Below are positions 1 to 12,090 of a DNA stretch of 64,000 bases, piece by piece. The notes under the pieces are model-generated. The model saw only the letters and a list, made by a program, of their open reading frames with translations. It was not told where the DNA came from and made no database searches. A program made the translations under genes and the position numbers. Source of the stretch: Acanthopleura granulata (lineage: Eukaryota > Mollusca > Polyplacophora > Chitonida > Chitonidae). The DNA is taken from contig JABBOT010000001.1 of assembly GCA_016165875.1 (NCBI GenBank), forward strand, positions 36,449,011 through 36,513,010, written 5' to 3'. The first letter of the stretch is position 1. Each line of letters starts with the position of its first letter.

Positions 1-786
1 TCGTTTTGGGCTGGACGCTGGTCTATGCTTCCTGGGTTAAACATTTTACCGATGTGATAGAATTAAGACAAACAAAATGTTAAAAATTTAAAAATTTACT
101 GTTAATCAAATGAAGTAAGTTTAATGTCAAATTTCTACTGCTGAATATTAATTTGAGTGCCTGTCATTAGTTAGAAATCGCTAAAAATCCACTGTGATAT
201 TAACATTTATTCGCATTGAGGAAAAAAGGTTATAATGCGTCCTATGCGTCATCGACTTTTGAAGGACGCTATGAAAAAAGCGTTTTTGATTGACTAATGG
301 TGACACAGTCTCTAACAATGGCTGCTTCGAAATGGAAGGCGTGTTTTAATTACAACGCATAAGTGTAACGTGTTTTGCTAGCAACAGACATGACAGAAAA
401 ATTGGAATTTTATATCATTAATAAGCAAAAGGCTTGGACTTTCTTTTAATACCGCGTATTATTAATTTGCTGCCTTTTCCTTGAAAGAATAAAGTGTCAT
501 TGACTGACACTGACAGAGGAGCACCTATATTTGCTAAGCGCACACATAGTCTTCTGATGGTTTCCAGTAACGGAGTCGGCAATACTCAGTGTCAGACATA
601 TGATATCTAGTCATCATAGAACCAAATTATTGTAAGCGTTTATTTCCACATAGGAAACGGTGTTTCACTGTTAGGTTAAACTGATTTATATGCTGTATGC
701 AATATTAGTCCCACGGAGACCCACATGTTCATGCACAAGATTGTACCAGTCACATTTAGGGGTTGTAATAAAACGTGCTGTAATAG
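1..786. other. Non-coding 3' flank of the GPCR gene
   Basis: AT-rich sequence downstream of the receptor stop codon on its coding strand. It probably includes the 3'UTR. Several TTTATT or AATAAA-like hexamers are present but no poly(A) site can be fixed. I see no exon or recognisable repeat. Confidence 0.5.
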
Positions 787-3700
787 TCAAGTGGTCAAGA
801 TGGTTGACCGAGACACGGTTTCAATTCTCAAAGCATTGGTGTTCTTCGTCTTGGCACACGTCAGGGATTTCAACATGGCGGCGCGGAACTTGGCGGAGAC
901 AATGTTGTAGATGATAGGGTTGGCCGCGCAATTGATGTAGGTCATGAATCGGCTGCACCATACCATCGAGAGGTGCTGCATCTCCGTCAGGGTGACGAGA
1001 ACATCGGAACCGTAAATCTCGGTCAAGATCAAAAGCTGGAAAGGAGCGATGCAAACGATGAAGAGGACGACGACGACTAAGATCATGAGAACCGCTTGGC
1101 GTCTGGCTCGGCGGGCTCCGGCAGTGCCATCCCCGACGGAAGGATCCGAGGGTGGGTCCAGTGCGATGCGTTTAATGATTAAGCCGTTGAGGACGACGAC
1201 GGCGATGAGCGGAAGAAAGAACGACGTGCAGATCATCGCCGTGAAATATGGGTCGTGCCAGGGCTGGAGAGAGAACAACGAGCAATCTTCTAGATGTGTG
1301 CCATTGACAACCTTCTGGTGGTATTCCGTCATGGTGATAAAGCCGGCGTTGGCGGCGTAGGAGAAGATCCAGATGGCCGTGAGCCAGATGGCCGTTCTCC
1401 TGGTGGTGATGAGCTGACCTGCCTTCAGTGGCCAGTACACGACGATCAGCCGCTCTACACTGATGAACAGGACGATCAGAACTGAGCAGGTCACGGAACT
1501 TCTGTCAAACACACTCATCATGAAACCTGCAAATATATATAAATGGTCACACGTTACCAAAGAATTCCGGCCTCTTGTCAACTTACCTCAAATAAGATTT
1601 TATTCCACTTGTTCCTGTAAATACATAAATGGTAGAAACTTACATGTTTGTATACCACCATAGCCTGATGCAGAATTCGTTAAAAAAATGCTGTGTGGTT
1701 AGTTGCAAATGTATCAGACGTCACTAGCGTAGAATTACTTACAATGGTGTGCAACAAACAGTAAAATAAAAATAGGGCAAAGGCACAAAGCTTCGGGGAT
1801 ACTCAGTCCACCAATAATGCTACTTTTGTATCAGTTGACATTTATACACACAGGCCGATTCTTAATGTAATTGGTAGTTTATGATGTCAGAGGTTTAAAT
1901 TTTGACAAATTTTTCAAAATGTAATGTTTTTTAATTTGTCAGGAGAAGTAGAAGTAGCTACTATTAAAGCATTTACAAGAACAGTTCGAATGAAAACACT
2001 AACTCAAGTAAATAAGGAGAGGCCGATTTTCAATGAGCAGGTGATCATTTGGCAATTATCCCAGTGCTGTTCCTTCGCTGGTTTCAATGGCTTTCGATCT
2101 TTGAATTTCCTAATTTTAACCTTTGCGGTGTAAAGATATTCATTTAATCCGACTTAGGTCGTACTACTTAACCCATAACTATTATTTATTTACTTATTTA
2201 TTTATTTATTTGGTTGATGTTTTACGCTGCACTCAAGAATACTTAACTTATACGACGGCGACCAGCATTACCGCCGGAGGAAACCGGGCAGAGCGCGGGG
2301 GAATTCCGCCACCATCCGCAGGTTGCTGGCGGACCTTCGCACGTACTGCCGGAGAAGAAACCAGCATAAGCGGGAATTGAACTCACAGCGACCGCATTGA
2401 TGGGAAGCACGGGGTCATAGCGCCGCGCTGGCACGCTAATTCTCCTGCTGCAGAGAACCCCCTCCAAAGTATTAGTAAAGTATATCAGTGGATACGGTAA
2501 GTATAGTAAACTATATCATTGGATACATTATGTACTAATTTATTCATTCATCTAACTGACAACGGACGTCAAATTTATGGGAGATTGCGCAGGAGTAAAC
2601 CACAGCCTTTCGACAGGTACATGTTTAAATTCTGAAAAAAAAGCCCCGCACGGAGTGATCACCACTGGAAGTACGACATGAACGGAAAAGTTTTCAACTG
2701 CTCGATTTATTTCACGCACCGGTGCAACAGTTATTCGTTTTTCTATTTACGTTTGATTATTGCTTATCAAATGATAATATACAAGAGTGCCACATTAATT
2801 CCATATCTCCAAGATTATGAGGTCTTAACAGTCACTTGCATCACTAATTTCATTTCAGTCCAATTCATGGGTGTGAAAGGAAACCGCATGAAGTCACCAT
2901 GCATCAAACAAACCTCCCGACACTATAAACCACGCGCCTGCCCTCGGAAGCCGGATGGATTCCGTTGACGGCGGCGACCAAGCGGGTGCGTCTGTGAAGG
3001 AAGTCACTTCTTGTTGTATGTAACCGACAAATATGCTGACATCAAGCCATAGGTGTACAATCTGAAGTTAGATTTTGTTGACAGCGGCAAGCAGGTGAGT
3101 GTGTAGAGGAAACCGTGTCACGTCGTCGTGTTCCTGGCAAATACGCTGACAACGAGCCTCGAGCGTACCATCGGAAGATGGATTTTGTGGACAGGGGCGA
3201 TCAAGTGCGCGCGAAGACGAAACCACCTCTTCTCGCATGTACTGACAAACATCCTAACATCATGCCACTGATGTACTATTGGAAGCTGAATTTTGTTAAC
3301 GGCGGCGATCAATCAGGTGCGAGCATGGAGGAAACCACCTGACGTCATCCTGGAAAATGTTATAACATTTTCGTAAAATTACGGGGGGAAAGGCCTGGAA
3401 ACAAGCTGCCAGATTTTTCACTGTAAAATAATGACCCCAATATCATCGTGTAAAATAATATGTGCACCCCACACAGATGTGTGTCTCCTATTACGGGTTT
3501 TTTTACAACCAAAGCGACAATACCTAATTGAGTGTAGTAAAAGCACGGACTCTTCTGATCTGTACCTGAAAGATCTGCTGACAACGAGCCCCAGGCGTGC
3601 TATCGGAGGCTGGGTTTTGTGGACAGTGGCGATGAGGCCAATGTATATGGAGGAAACCGCTTTGTGTCAGCAAATACCTTACAAGCCTGCTGACGTCCAG

Positions 3701-4922
3701 CTAGACTGGAATCTTAGTTCGGACATGAAGTGTCATTCAGCAAGGGTTGATGTTGTGGACAGCGGGAGTCTAAACCGTTCCACCAGTCGGAGCCCCAATA
3801 CCCCAGTCAGCCCAGTGTAATAAATACTGGAAATACATCTCATCAACTGACAAAACAGAAATTTATGCCATGGTCCCATGCCTAGATAGGGACAAGTAAG
3901 GTGCATTTTGTTGTTGGATCTCATTGCACACAATGCAGACAATAAATAGGTTTTTAGATAACGTCATTATGTATGTGACTTATCGCACAATCGTCATCCC
4001 CGTGAGAAGGTTTAATGGAGGACACAGGCGTGCCATGGGTAAACTACCGACCTTGGGTAAGTCACTGACGATCAAGCTTTTCCCTGTGGGGCGCTATTTT
4101 CGCAGAAAACAAATGTACGCGATGATAAACAGCAACACGACTGCGCAAACCGCCCCACCAGCGTTTCCGACTGATCATATAATTATAACCAGGGCTGCAC
4201 AAACGATGAGATTACCTGTCCACAGGCTGGGATAGACCCCACACCCAGCTGCATGGTGTACTAGCAGACAGAAGCCGAGCACTATACCACTGTGCCACAT
4301 CCCGCTACTGAAGAAATCACAACTATATGATACGTCAATCTATTTGATCCACTGAATTACTTAGCGAAATAAATTGCTTAATTAAAGTCGAAATACTGAG
4401 AGCATCAAAATGAATTTCTTCGGAATTACTTATGTATGTTCCATCACGATAGGTTTAAAAGAAATCACACCACTTTGATTAAGCATGATAAGAATTTAAT
4501 GATATAATGTCATATACATAGATTCCTGGTAATCAAAGCAGACCTTTGTTTCTCGCCACAACAAAGTGTTTGTTCGTTAGCCTTTTAGAATATCAAATAT
4601 ACTTACATATCACAACACCTAGGTTTGTTTCCATGTTTTGGAGAAGCCGGGACAAAGGAATTATGGGAAGGATCAACAGAACGAGGGTATCAGAGGCACT
4701 CAGGCTGGATAGGCACAGGTACATCGGTGTGCGCATGTCCGGAATCCTAACAACAACCAGGAGAACACCCAGATTACCCACAATTCCAGTGCTGATGATA
4801 ACGACGGCTGTAACAAACAGGGCGATGCTGACGTAATCAGGAAATTTGGGCAGGCTTATCCACTCGTACTGGTCTTCCGGTGTTGTGCTCCATTCATATT
4901 GATCTTCCGATGTTGTATTCAT
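787..4922 (-). CDS. Class A (rhodopsin-like) GPCR, probable neuropeptide receptor, two coding exons
   Basis: Coding exons are 4607-4922 and 787-1526, joined at a phase-1 intron (donor GTAAGT at 4606-4601, acceptor GCAG before 1526). The joined product is 351 residues, a normal size. The start chosen, MNTTSED at 4922, follows an acceptor at 4946-4947, so an upstream 5'UTR exon is implied. Exon 1 gives an N-terminus with an N-glycosylation site (NTT) and a repeated EDQYEW, then TM1 with the GN motif and TM2 with SASD. Exon 2 carries the end of TM3 with ERL in place of DRY, TM4 (AIWLTAIW), an ECL2 cysteine (EDCSLF) that can pair with the TM3 cysteine (GVVIC), TM5 (FFLPLI), TM6 (CIAPF in place of CWxP) and TM7 (NPIIYN), then a short basic tail. 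Fold and family are clear. The ligand is not: the TM7 end and intracellular loops recall ghrelin/neuromedin/TRH-type receptors, which is only an impression. Acts in the plasma membrane through G proteins. Confidence 0.9.
1535..1750 (+). repeat. Copy of an unnamed ~290-bp interspersed element ('R300')
   Basis: Shares the landmarks 'aaatggtcacacgtta', 'cggcctcttgtca', 'gattttatt', 'gcagaattcgtta' and 'gacgtcactag' in the same order and spacing as copies at 6431, 11520, 11800, 22270 and 57200. It sits in the GPCR intron, starting only about 8 bp past the TM3 exon acceptor. It does not look like a tRNA-headed SINE; class unknown. Confidence 0.55.
2186..2460 (-). repeat. tRNA-derived SINE, family A
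   Basis: The (AAAT)n tail is at the left end (2186-2210, read as TTTATTTATTT on plus). Next come the conserved body motifs (TTTTACGC, CAAGAATACTTAACTTATACGACGGC, split here as short motifs) and the tRNA-like head near 2420-2450 (cgccgcgctggcacgctaa). The same family lies at 7796, 8555, 13285, 14041, 20078, 20500, 22378, 36200, 36520, 36865 and 54673. It lies inside the GPCR intron. Confidence 0.85.
2870..3790 (+). repeat. Degenerate ~110-bp tandem repeat array
   Basis: A core of the type 'ttttgttgacggcggcgatc' recurs at about 2964, 3077, 3187, 3295, 3619 and 3755, spaced 113, 110, 108, 324 (three units) and 136 bp. Between cores 'gaggaaaccgc', 'aaatac.ctgacaacgagcc' and 'cggaag' recur in order. 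The units are diverged and partly broken around 3350-3540. Short open frames inside (for example 3115-3342) shift between units, so I treat it as non-coding satellite-like DNA in the GPCR intron. Confidence 0.6.
4195..4312 (-). repeat. tRNA-like SINE head (fragment)
   Basis: On the minus strand, TGGCACAGTGGTATAGTGCT resembles a pol III A box region, and about 45 bases further GGGGTCTATCCCA resembles a B box. No cloverleaf can be closed, so this is a SINE remnant and not a tRNA gene. It lies in the GPCR intron, about 300 bases from the TM1-TM2 exon. Confidence 0.45.
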
Positions 4923-6430
4923 GTTTGGTTGATAGAGTCTTCTGTCTGAAATCAATGAAAGATACATTTAAACATTTTTTTGGAAATTCCATTTTGGGAG
5001 AGGTACGATCACATCGTACTCAACAGGTGAATGAAAAAATACACATATAACCATAGCAAAGAATTTCAAAGGATGAATTCACTTCGAATAGAAAAAAAAT
5101 GTCGAGTTTTAGTTATGGTGAGATTGTCATCGCCTCTCGGTAAACTAACTAAAGGCCGGGTTTTATCAGATAGGTGTGACCATTTTCCAGCTGTTTAGTT
5201 TTACACTTTGTTCATTATTGTCTTCTATATTATTAGCAGTGTGATGGTAGACCTATCGCGAGGGGCGGGTCCAACCTCTGCGGTACATAGGATATACGAA
5301 ATGGCACCAAAGTAACATAACGATATTGGTCTTTTGAAGGCTCACAAACACCCCGAAAAGAAATCTTTAACACAAGATAAGGACGAAATCTGTTGCAGTC
5401 TGATGATAACCATCGCGTGGGAAAATATACATTGGGGCCTAAACCCATATGCTTTATGCAAAGCAAAAATCTAACTAGATTTGTCCATATGGTTTGTCCA
5501 ATCATAACATTATATACATCTATATCGTCGATTGGTATTGGTATATTATATGTCGACCAAAATAGACGTTTTGGTTCATTAATCGCAAGATTAATATCCA
5601 ATACAACGTACAACACAACCCGTCAAAAGACTAAGAAAGTACATAAAATAAGAAGGTGGGAGGCATTCCTGCCAAGAATAACAGTCAACCATCTTCAGTG
5701 ATGGCGAACAGATATGACTGTTTTTCGGGAATATCTGTAATTAAGGAGAACGCAAGAATGCTCGACTTTGCACCAAAATTGCAATTGGCGGTAACAAACT
5801 TACCACTTCTGACCAGTTCTGCACGATTTAGAAAGATCGTACAACATGTTTTTGCTGCTTGTATCTCACAAATACGTGCGCGGAGGAGTCGCATAAATAG
5901 TACTCACCATTACTGAACTCGAGTTATGGAACAGAGAAAAGTAATTCGTTTAACTAAACGATTTATTTATTTATTCGTTTATCTGAACGTTTTTCAACAT
6001 CATGCTCATGAAGTTTTAGTTAAATATTATGGCGGTCGATTTTATAGGTCGAGGAGTACATGGGAGTAAACCAATAACCTTTGCCAAGTTTCTGATGAGC
6101 TTTGTCAAGTGTGAAGCACAAATATCTGGACACTGTATAAGCGCTGTTGGTAACCGGAAGACAAGTGGTCTCCAAAGTAGGGGCAAATGGCATGGACATC
6201 GTAGACTGGTCATTGTCACCAAGGCCTTACTGTTCACGAGAAAGGAGGAATCTACAAATCCAAGGTCCAGTCAAGGCGTCGGTACAGACATTCGTATGCC
6301 AGTCGTCAATCAAAACAGAGGTTCTGGGTCAACACTAGCCAGATCATTTTTCTATACAACGCTCCACACAAACCACCAAAAGACAAGGAAAGTGTCCAAA
6401 GTAAGGAAAAGGGAGAATGGATTCATGCAT

Positions 6431-6600
6431 GCAAAATGTTTTATTGTAACTGTTCGTGCAATTGCTCAAGAAGTAACAACTTACACCCCCTAGCTAGCAA
6501 GATGGCTTACGCAGAATTAGGTAAAAAAATATTACAGTGATGTTAAATGCAGTTTATTAGACCTCCCTATTCTAGAATTACTCAAAATGCTGTGTTGTTA
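6431..6600 (+). repeat. Partial copy of the R300 element
   Basis: Begins abruptly at 'gttttattgtaactgttcgtgc' (shown here only as a landmark at 6436-6458) and contains 'gaagtaacaacttaca', 'gcagaattaggtaaaa' and 'cagtgatgtt', matching the second half of the element at 11930-12090. The first half, and a whole further unit, are missing compared with the other haplotype copy. Confidence 0.6.
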
Positions 6601-7795
6601 TCAATTAACACATGTGAAACAAGGTATAATTTTTGACGGTGCTGCTCTTCAATAACACATCGGTTTTTGACAGTTTGGCAAACCACTGGGGGTTGGTGAA
6701 ATTATAGAAGATTTCTCGAGATATAAATCGCTGTGTAAGAGGAACTCTGCTTGAAACTATGCATTGACTCTTCCGGGACGGTCAAATATGCCGACTTTTT
6801 GTGTCGTACATTCAAGAGAATCAACTTCCAAAGAAGAAATTAGTTTGAAAATGAATGATTAAAATCCTAATCTATATATCAGGCATAATTTAATCCTTGT
6901 TTTCACAAGCCAGAACATAACGACATTAAAATCAACTTACTTCTTTGGTGAGGAAAAATCTCAAGTTCGGACGCTTAGAGAGTATTCTGCAGCTGTTTGC
7001 CTTGCTCTCTGACGGAAAATCATCAACGACCCGCGCAGCACTTCTTTTTCGTTAGTCCCAGGATCTTTCTTTTACCTCAGGCTCAATGGAATAAATTTCC
7101 TGATGGTCACCAAAGGTATGACACCGACGCAGGGATGGCGTTCTGTATTAGAGGGGAAGTCAATGTGTCGAGAACTATATGCTCCTTCGAACAAACCCAG
7201 CTAGGCTAACTGTAGATCTACGCACCTCATTTCCCTCTTGTTTTTTTTCTTTTAACCATATCCTGTCCAAATCCCATAGGTGCACGCGGGGACACCAGCA
7301 TAGCATCAATTGCAAAAAGGACTTGGTCAGTCTGCGTAATGGCATACCCTGGCGTCGTCATGGTCGTTGCCGATGACAGCACATAACGTTAATGCATATT
7401 TCCGCCGTTTTAGCTGGGACGGCTCACAGACATTTGTTCTTCCTATCCCACGAGTGTTCCAGAAACACAGCTCGGACAAAACGCATGTCGTTCACAGAAA
7501 AATAAAATGCGAGGAACTGATCTCTTATTTCCTGTTAAAACACTTTACAATTGGTGATCCTGTGATTCCGTTAGAGAATAGGTTTACTCGTGGCAGGGCG
7601 TTATTAATCTCGTTTATATGACATATGTTTATCCCAAAAAATCAATAATCATATATTTTTTAACTGAACTTCCACGTGTTGTACACCCACTAACATGTTT
7701 GCAACACCTGGGTGGAAACACATTGATCATCGCATTGTATCTTTGATAGAAGCAAAATACATACATTGAATGAGCCGAGCTGGATGCATGCATAT

Positions 7796-8062
7796 TATTT
7801 TATTTGTTTAATTGGTATTTTACGCCGTATCCAAGAATATTTCACTCATACGACGGCGGCCAGCATTATGGTGGGAGGAAACCGGACAGAGACCGGAGTA
7901 AATCCAAGACCATCCGGAGGTTGCTGGGAGATCTTTACATCGACGACCGGAAAGGAAACCAGTGTTATCGCTGAACACAGCTCACAGCGAATTCATTGGT
8001 GAAAGCCTCTTGAAATGTAGCGCTTCGCTAGCAGGCTAACCACTCGACCAGGAAGCCCTTTG
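7796..8062 (-). repeat. tRNA-derived SINE, family A
   Basis: Tail at the left (attttatttgtttaattgg), then ttttacgccgta, catacgacggcggccagc, gaggaaaccggacaga, ccatccggaggttgctggga. Head at the right (agcgcttcgctagcaggcta, accactcgaccagg) gives a TGGTCGAGTGG-type A box on the minus strand. Repeated at 13283-13549 in the second copy. Confidence 0.85.
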
Positions 8063-8554
8063 GAAGAAGGAAGTAAGCATTACTGTATACGGTGGATTTT
8101 GGCCGCAGTTTTATAGATGATAAAATTTTAAAAAAAATGCCAGATCCTACCAGGCATCAGAATAACACAGGGCAACCGGAAATGCATGTCCTGGAATTTC
8201 ACCAGCTGGATGTTTGTGGAATGGATGGAAATAAATGGATTTATAGGCTTATGACGAAGTTACAGACTAAACAAATAATACACCTGCTTAGGTGTGAGCA
8301 CTTTAAAGCACACCTTACGGAAGTTAAGCATGTGGTAAACACTCTTCGGAGTAAGCACTTTTAAGAATCATACCTTGTGGAAACAAAATCATGTGTTAAA
8401 ACCGGCTCAATGTAGGCATTTTAGCCGCTGTTCTCATTAAAACATAGGCATGTATTAAACCCACGTCGGATTAAGAACTTTTAAGAAGTACACCTTATGG
8501 AAAACAAAATCATGTGTTAAAACCACTTCATGTAAGCATTTTAGATTTACTTGT

Positions 8555-8690
8555 TTATTTATTTGATCGGTGTTTTAAGCTGTACTCAAGAATACTTCAC
8601 TTATACGACGGCGGTCAGCATTATGGTGGGAAGAAACACATGACCATCCCGAGGCTGCTGTCAGACCTTACCACGTACTAAGCATTTTAG
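8555..8690 (-). repeat. Truncated family A SINE
   Basis: Tail and body only: tttatttatttgatcggtgt, ctcaagaatacttcactt, cgacggcggtcagcattat, then a shortened segment ending at 'accttaccacgtacta'. No tRNA-like head. Repeated at 14041-14170. Confidence 0.75.
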
Positions 8691-8790
8691 AAGGTATCCT
8701 TATGGAAAGATAAGCAAGTATTCAACCGGTTTTGGAGTTGGCACTTTTCAGAAGCACATCTTATGGAAACCAAATCATGTGGTAAACCCG

Positions 8791-9085
8791 CTTCGGTGTA
8801 ATCACTTTCGAAGCTGTCCCGACGTTAACGTATGCTTGTACTAAACCCCCTTCGGTGTAATCACTTTCGAAACTGTCCCGACGGTAACGTAAGCTTGTAC
8901 TAAACCCCCTTCGGTGTAATCACTTTCGAAACTGTCCCGACGGTAACGTAAGCTTGTACTAAACCCCCTTCGGTGTAATCACTTTCGAAACTGTCCCGAC
9001 GGTAACGTAAGCTTGTACTAAACCCACTTCGGTGGAATCACTTTCGAAGCTGTCCCGATGGAAACTTAAGCTTGTACTAAACCCC
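8791..9085. repeat. 59-bp minisatellite, five units (copy 1)
   Basis: Units start at 8791, 8850, 8909, 8968 and 9027, each opening with 'cttcggtg' and containing 'aatcactttcgaa', 'ctgtcccga' and 'gcttgtactaaaccc'. A partial unit follows at 9086. The corresponding place in copy 2 has three units. Confidence 0.95.
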
Positions 9086-9923
9086 CTTCGGTGTAAGTAC
9101 TGAATGTAGAACTCTCCTTGTGGGAAGATAAGCATGTGGTAAACCCGCTTCACACCATGTAAGAAGCAATTAAATAAGCTGCTTGTTAGCTGCATGGTCT
9201 TCCAATTCCCTGAAACAGCAGCATTAAAACCCGTGTCTTATATATATAGCATATAAAGTATACATTATTCCAGGAATTTATGAAATGCAATTCTAGTCTT
9301 ATTTGGAAAACTCTTCCATTCGGGATGATCACATTATTCCTTCAGGGTTTCCTTATCAGGGGCCCAATTTACAAAGCGCATCTGTATCTTAAAATGTACG
9401 TCTCTGTCTACTCCCAACTATTTTGTTTCGATTTATCCGATCCACTCGTATGGTCGTTTAGAAATGTGTGGAAAAGGGTGTAGTAACTGTCATGGCGATA
9501 GTATATTCCAATGCTATTGCTATTCCTGTACATTCACAACACTATGGTAACTCTTTCTCTTAACGCTTCTCGAAAATGGCGTCAACTTATGGCGCTATAA
9601 CCGAGATAACGTAATTCCTGAGAAAAGAGCACGAGAATAACTTTAGTTTCAACGGTTTGTATAAGTGACCCGTGCTCATAATGATAAAGGCTCGGTTTGT
9701 AAGTAGAAGGGCCACCGGACTCGAAGCATCATTCCCCGAGACATAGGATTGTAAAATCCACCCCAGCACGTGTTCACCTGCAAATCTTTACTTCCGGCTT
9801 CTTGCCCTTCATACTTTTACTTTAGACGGCTACTTACCGTCATGAATTGGGGATACATATATCCTGCCTACCTATAATAATCTGCGCACCTGGGGGGTCC
9901 CCAGTTTCACCCATTGTACCATT

Positions 9924-9936
9924 NNNNNNNNNNNNN
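9924..9936. other. Assembly gap of 13 N
   Basis: Thirteen undetermined bases. The sequence after the gap restarts 4970 bases back along the sequence before it. The second gap at 57636-57648 also has 13 N and shows the same behaviour. Confidence 0.99.
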
Positions 9937-11414
9937 AATGAAAGATACATTTAAACAGTCTATTTTTGGAAATTCCATTTTGGGAGAGGTACGATCACAT
10001 CGTACTCAACAGGTGAATGAAAAAATACACATATAACCATAGCAAAGAATTTCAAAGGATGAATTCACTTCGAATACAAAAAAAATGTCGAGTTTTAGTT
10101 ATGGTGAGATTGTCATCGCCTCTCGGTAAACTAACTAAAGGCCGGGTTTTATCAGATAGGAGTGACCATTTTCCAGCTTTTTAGTTTTACACTTTGTTCA
10201 TTATTGTCTTCTATATTATTAGCAGTATGATGGTAGACCTATCGCGAGGGGCGGGTCTAACCTCTGCGGTACATAGGATATACGAAATGGCACCAAAGTA
10301 ACATAACGATATTGGTCTTTTGAAGGCTCACAAACACCCCGAAAAGAAATCTTTAACACAAGATAAGGACGAAATCTGTTGCAGTCTGATGATAACCATC
10401 GCGTGGGAAAATATACATTGGGGCCTAAACCCATATGCTTGATGCAAAGCAAAAATCTAACTAGATTTGTCCATATGGTTTGTCCAATCATAACATTATA
10501 TACACCTATTTCGTCGATTGGTATTGGTATATTATATGTCGACCAAAATAGACGTTTTGGTTCATTAATCGCAAGATTAATATCCAATACAACGTACAAC
10601 ACAACCCGTCAAAAGACTAAGAAAGTACATAAAATAAGAAGGTGGGAGGCATTCCTGCCAAGAATAACAGTCAACCATCTTCAATGATGGCGAACAGATA
10701 TGACTGTTTTTCGGGAATATCTGTAATTAAGGAGAACGCAAGAATGCTCGACTTTGCACCAAAATTGCAATTGGCGGTAACAAACTGACCACTTCTGACC
10801 AGTTCTGCACGATTTAGAAAGATCGTACAACATGTTTTTGCTGCTTGTATCTCACAAATACGTGCGCGGAGGAGTCGCATAAATAGTACTCACCATTATT
10901 GAACTCGAGTTATGGAACAGAAAAAAGTAATTCGTTTAACTAAACGATTTATTTATTTATTCGTTTATCTGAACGTTTTTCAACATCATGCTCATGAAGT
11001 TTTAGTTAAATATTATGGCGGTCGATTTTATAGGTCGAGGAGTACATGGGAGTAAACCAATGACCTTTGCCAAGTTCCTGATGAGCTTTGTGTGAAACAC
11101 AAATATCTGGACACTGTATAAGCGCTATTGGTAACCGGAAGACAAGTGGTCTCCAAAGTAAGGGCAAGGGGCATGGACATCGTAGACTGGTCATTGTCAC
11201 CAAGGCCTTACTGTTCACGAGAAAGGAGGAATCTACAAATCCAAGGCCCAGTCAAGGCGTCGGTACAGACATTCGTATGCCAGTCGTCAATCAAAACAGA
11301 GGTTCTGGGTCAATACTAGCCAGATCATTTTTCTATACAACGCTCCACACAAACCACCAAAAGACAAGGAAAGTGTCCAAAGTAAGGAATTATAGAATGT
11401 ATTCATGCATGCAA

Positions 11415-11930
11415 ACAGTCAGCAGTTAGAACCTCAGGATTAAGACGCTTCGGACTGTTGCTGTACAACCATGCAAGTTCTACACAATCGTGGCTCTGGC
11501 CGTCGTGTACAAAATAAAAGACTGCAGCATACAGAGTAAAAACAGAGCAGTGACGACAGTTAAACAGCTGGCAAATGGTCACACGTTACATGTGAAAGGC
11601 TTCTTGTCAGTTTACCTCACTCAGCGTTTTATTTTAACTCTTCATGTAAGTGTTTAAGAAGCAACAACTTACACGCCCCTAGCACGATTGCTTAAGCAGA
11701 ATTAGGTAAAATAATCAATTGCTGTGATATTTATTGCAATTCATTTGACGTCACTGGTCTAGAAGTACTCAAAATGCTGCCTTAAGGCATTTACTTGGAC
11801 TGTTACAATAATATAAAAGACTACGGCACAAAGAGTAAAATCACAGCAGTGGCGAGAGTTAAACAGCTGGCAAATGATCACCCGTTACTGGTGAAATCCG
11901 GCCTCTTGTCAGTTTAGCTCATTTAGGATT
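11415..11930 (+). repeat. Haplotype-specific 0.5-kb segment made of R300 units
   Basis: Absent from copy 1, which joins 'catgcatgcaaa' (6425-6436) directly to 'ttttattgtaactg'. It contains one full R300 unit (about 11520-11790) and the first half of a second (11800-11930). Both units have 'agactgcagcataca'-like starts, 'agttaaacagctggcaaatg' and 'gtcagttta'. Loss by recombination between the two units or gain of a unit would both explain it. Confidence 0.7.
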
Positions 11931-12090
11931 TTATTGTAACTGTTCGTGCAATTACTCAAGAAGTAACAACTTACACCCCCTAGCTAGCAAGATGGCTTAC
12001 GCAGAATTAGGTAAAAAATATTACAGTGATGTTAAATGCAATTTATTAGACCTCCCTATTCTAGAATTACTCAAAGTGCTGTGTTGTTAT
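11931..12090 (+). repeat. Second half of an R300 unit
   Basis: Counterpart of 6431-6600: 'ttattgtaactgttcg', 'gaagtaacaacttac', 'gcagaattaggtaaa'. Together with 11800-11930 it forms a complete unit. Confidence 0.6.

Larger units (their letters stand above)
4954..9923. repeat. Large direct duplication 1, copy 1
   Basis: The 4970 bases from 4954 ('aatgaaagatac') to 9923 ('gtaccatt') recur in the same order and orientation at 9937-15293. Most blocks compared by eye differ by only one or two bases per hundred. Copy 1 carries five units of a 59-bp tandem repeat where copy 2 has three, and lacks about 0.5 kb that copy 2 has near 11415-11930. The segment starts 9 bases beyond the GPCR exon acceptor, so the receptor exon is not duplicated. 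I recognise no gene in it; it holds SINEs and tandem repeats. A likely allelic (haplotype) copy. Confidence 0.9.

Noticed and set aside
3115..3342. 75-codon frame in the 110-bp array
   Set aside because: The frame changes between units and the array has no splice-bounded exon.
5233..10602. A 127-codon frame on minus at 5233-5616, found almost unchanged at 10219-10602
   Set aside because: Its conservation is only that of the surrounding duplication; there is no family resemblance, splice context or codon pattern, and an overlapping plus-strand frame is kept equally well.
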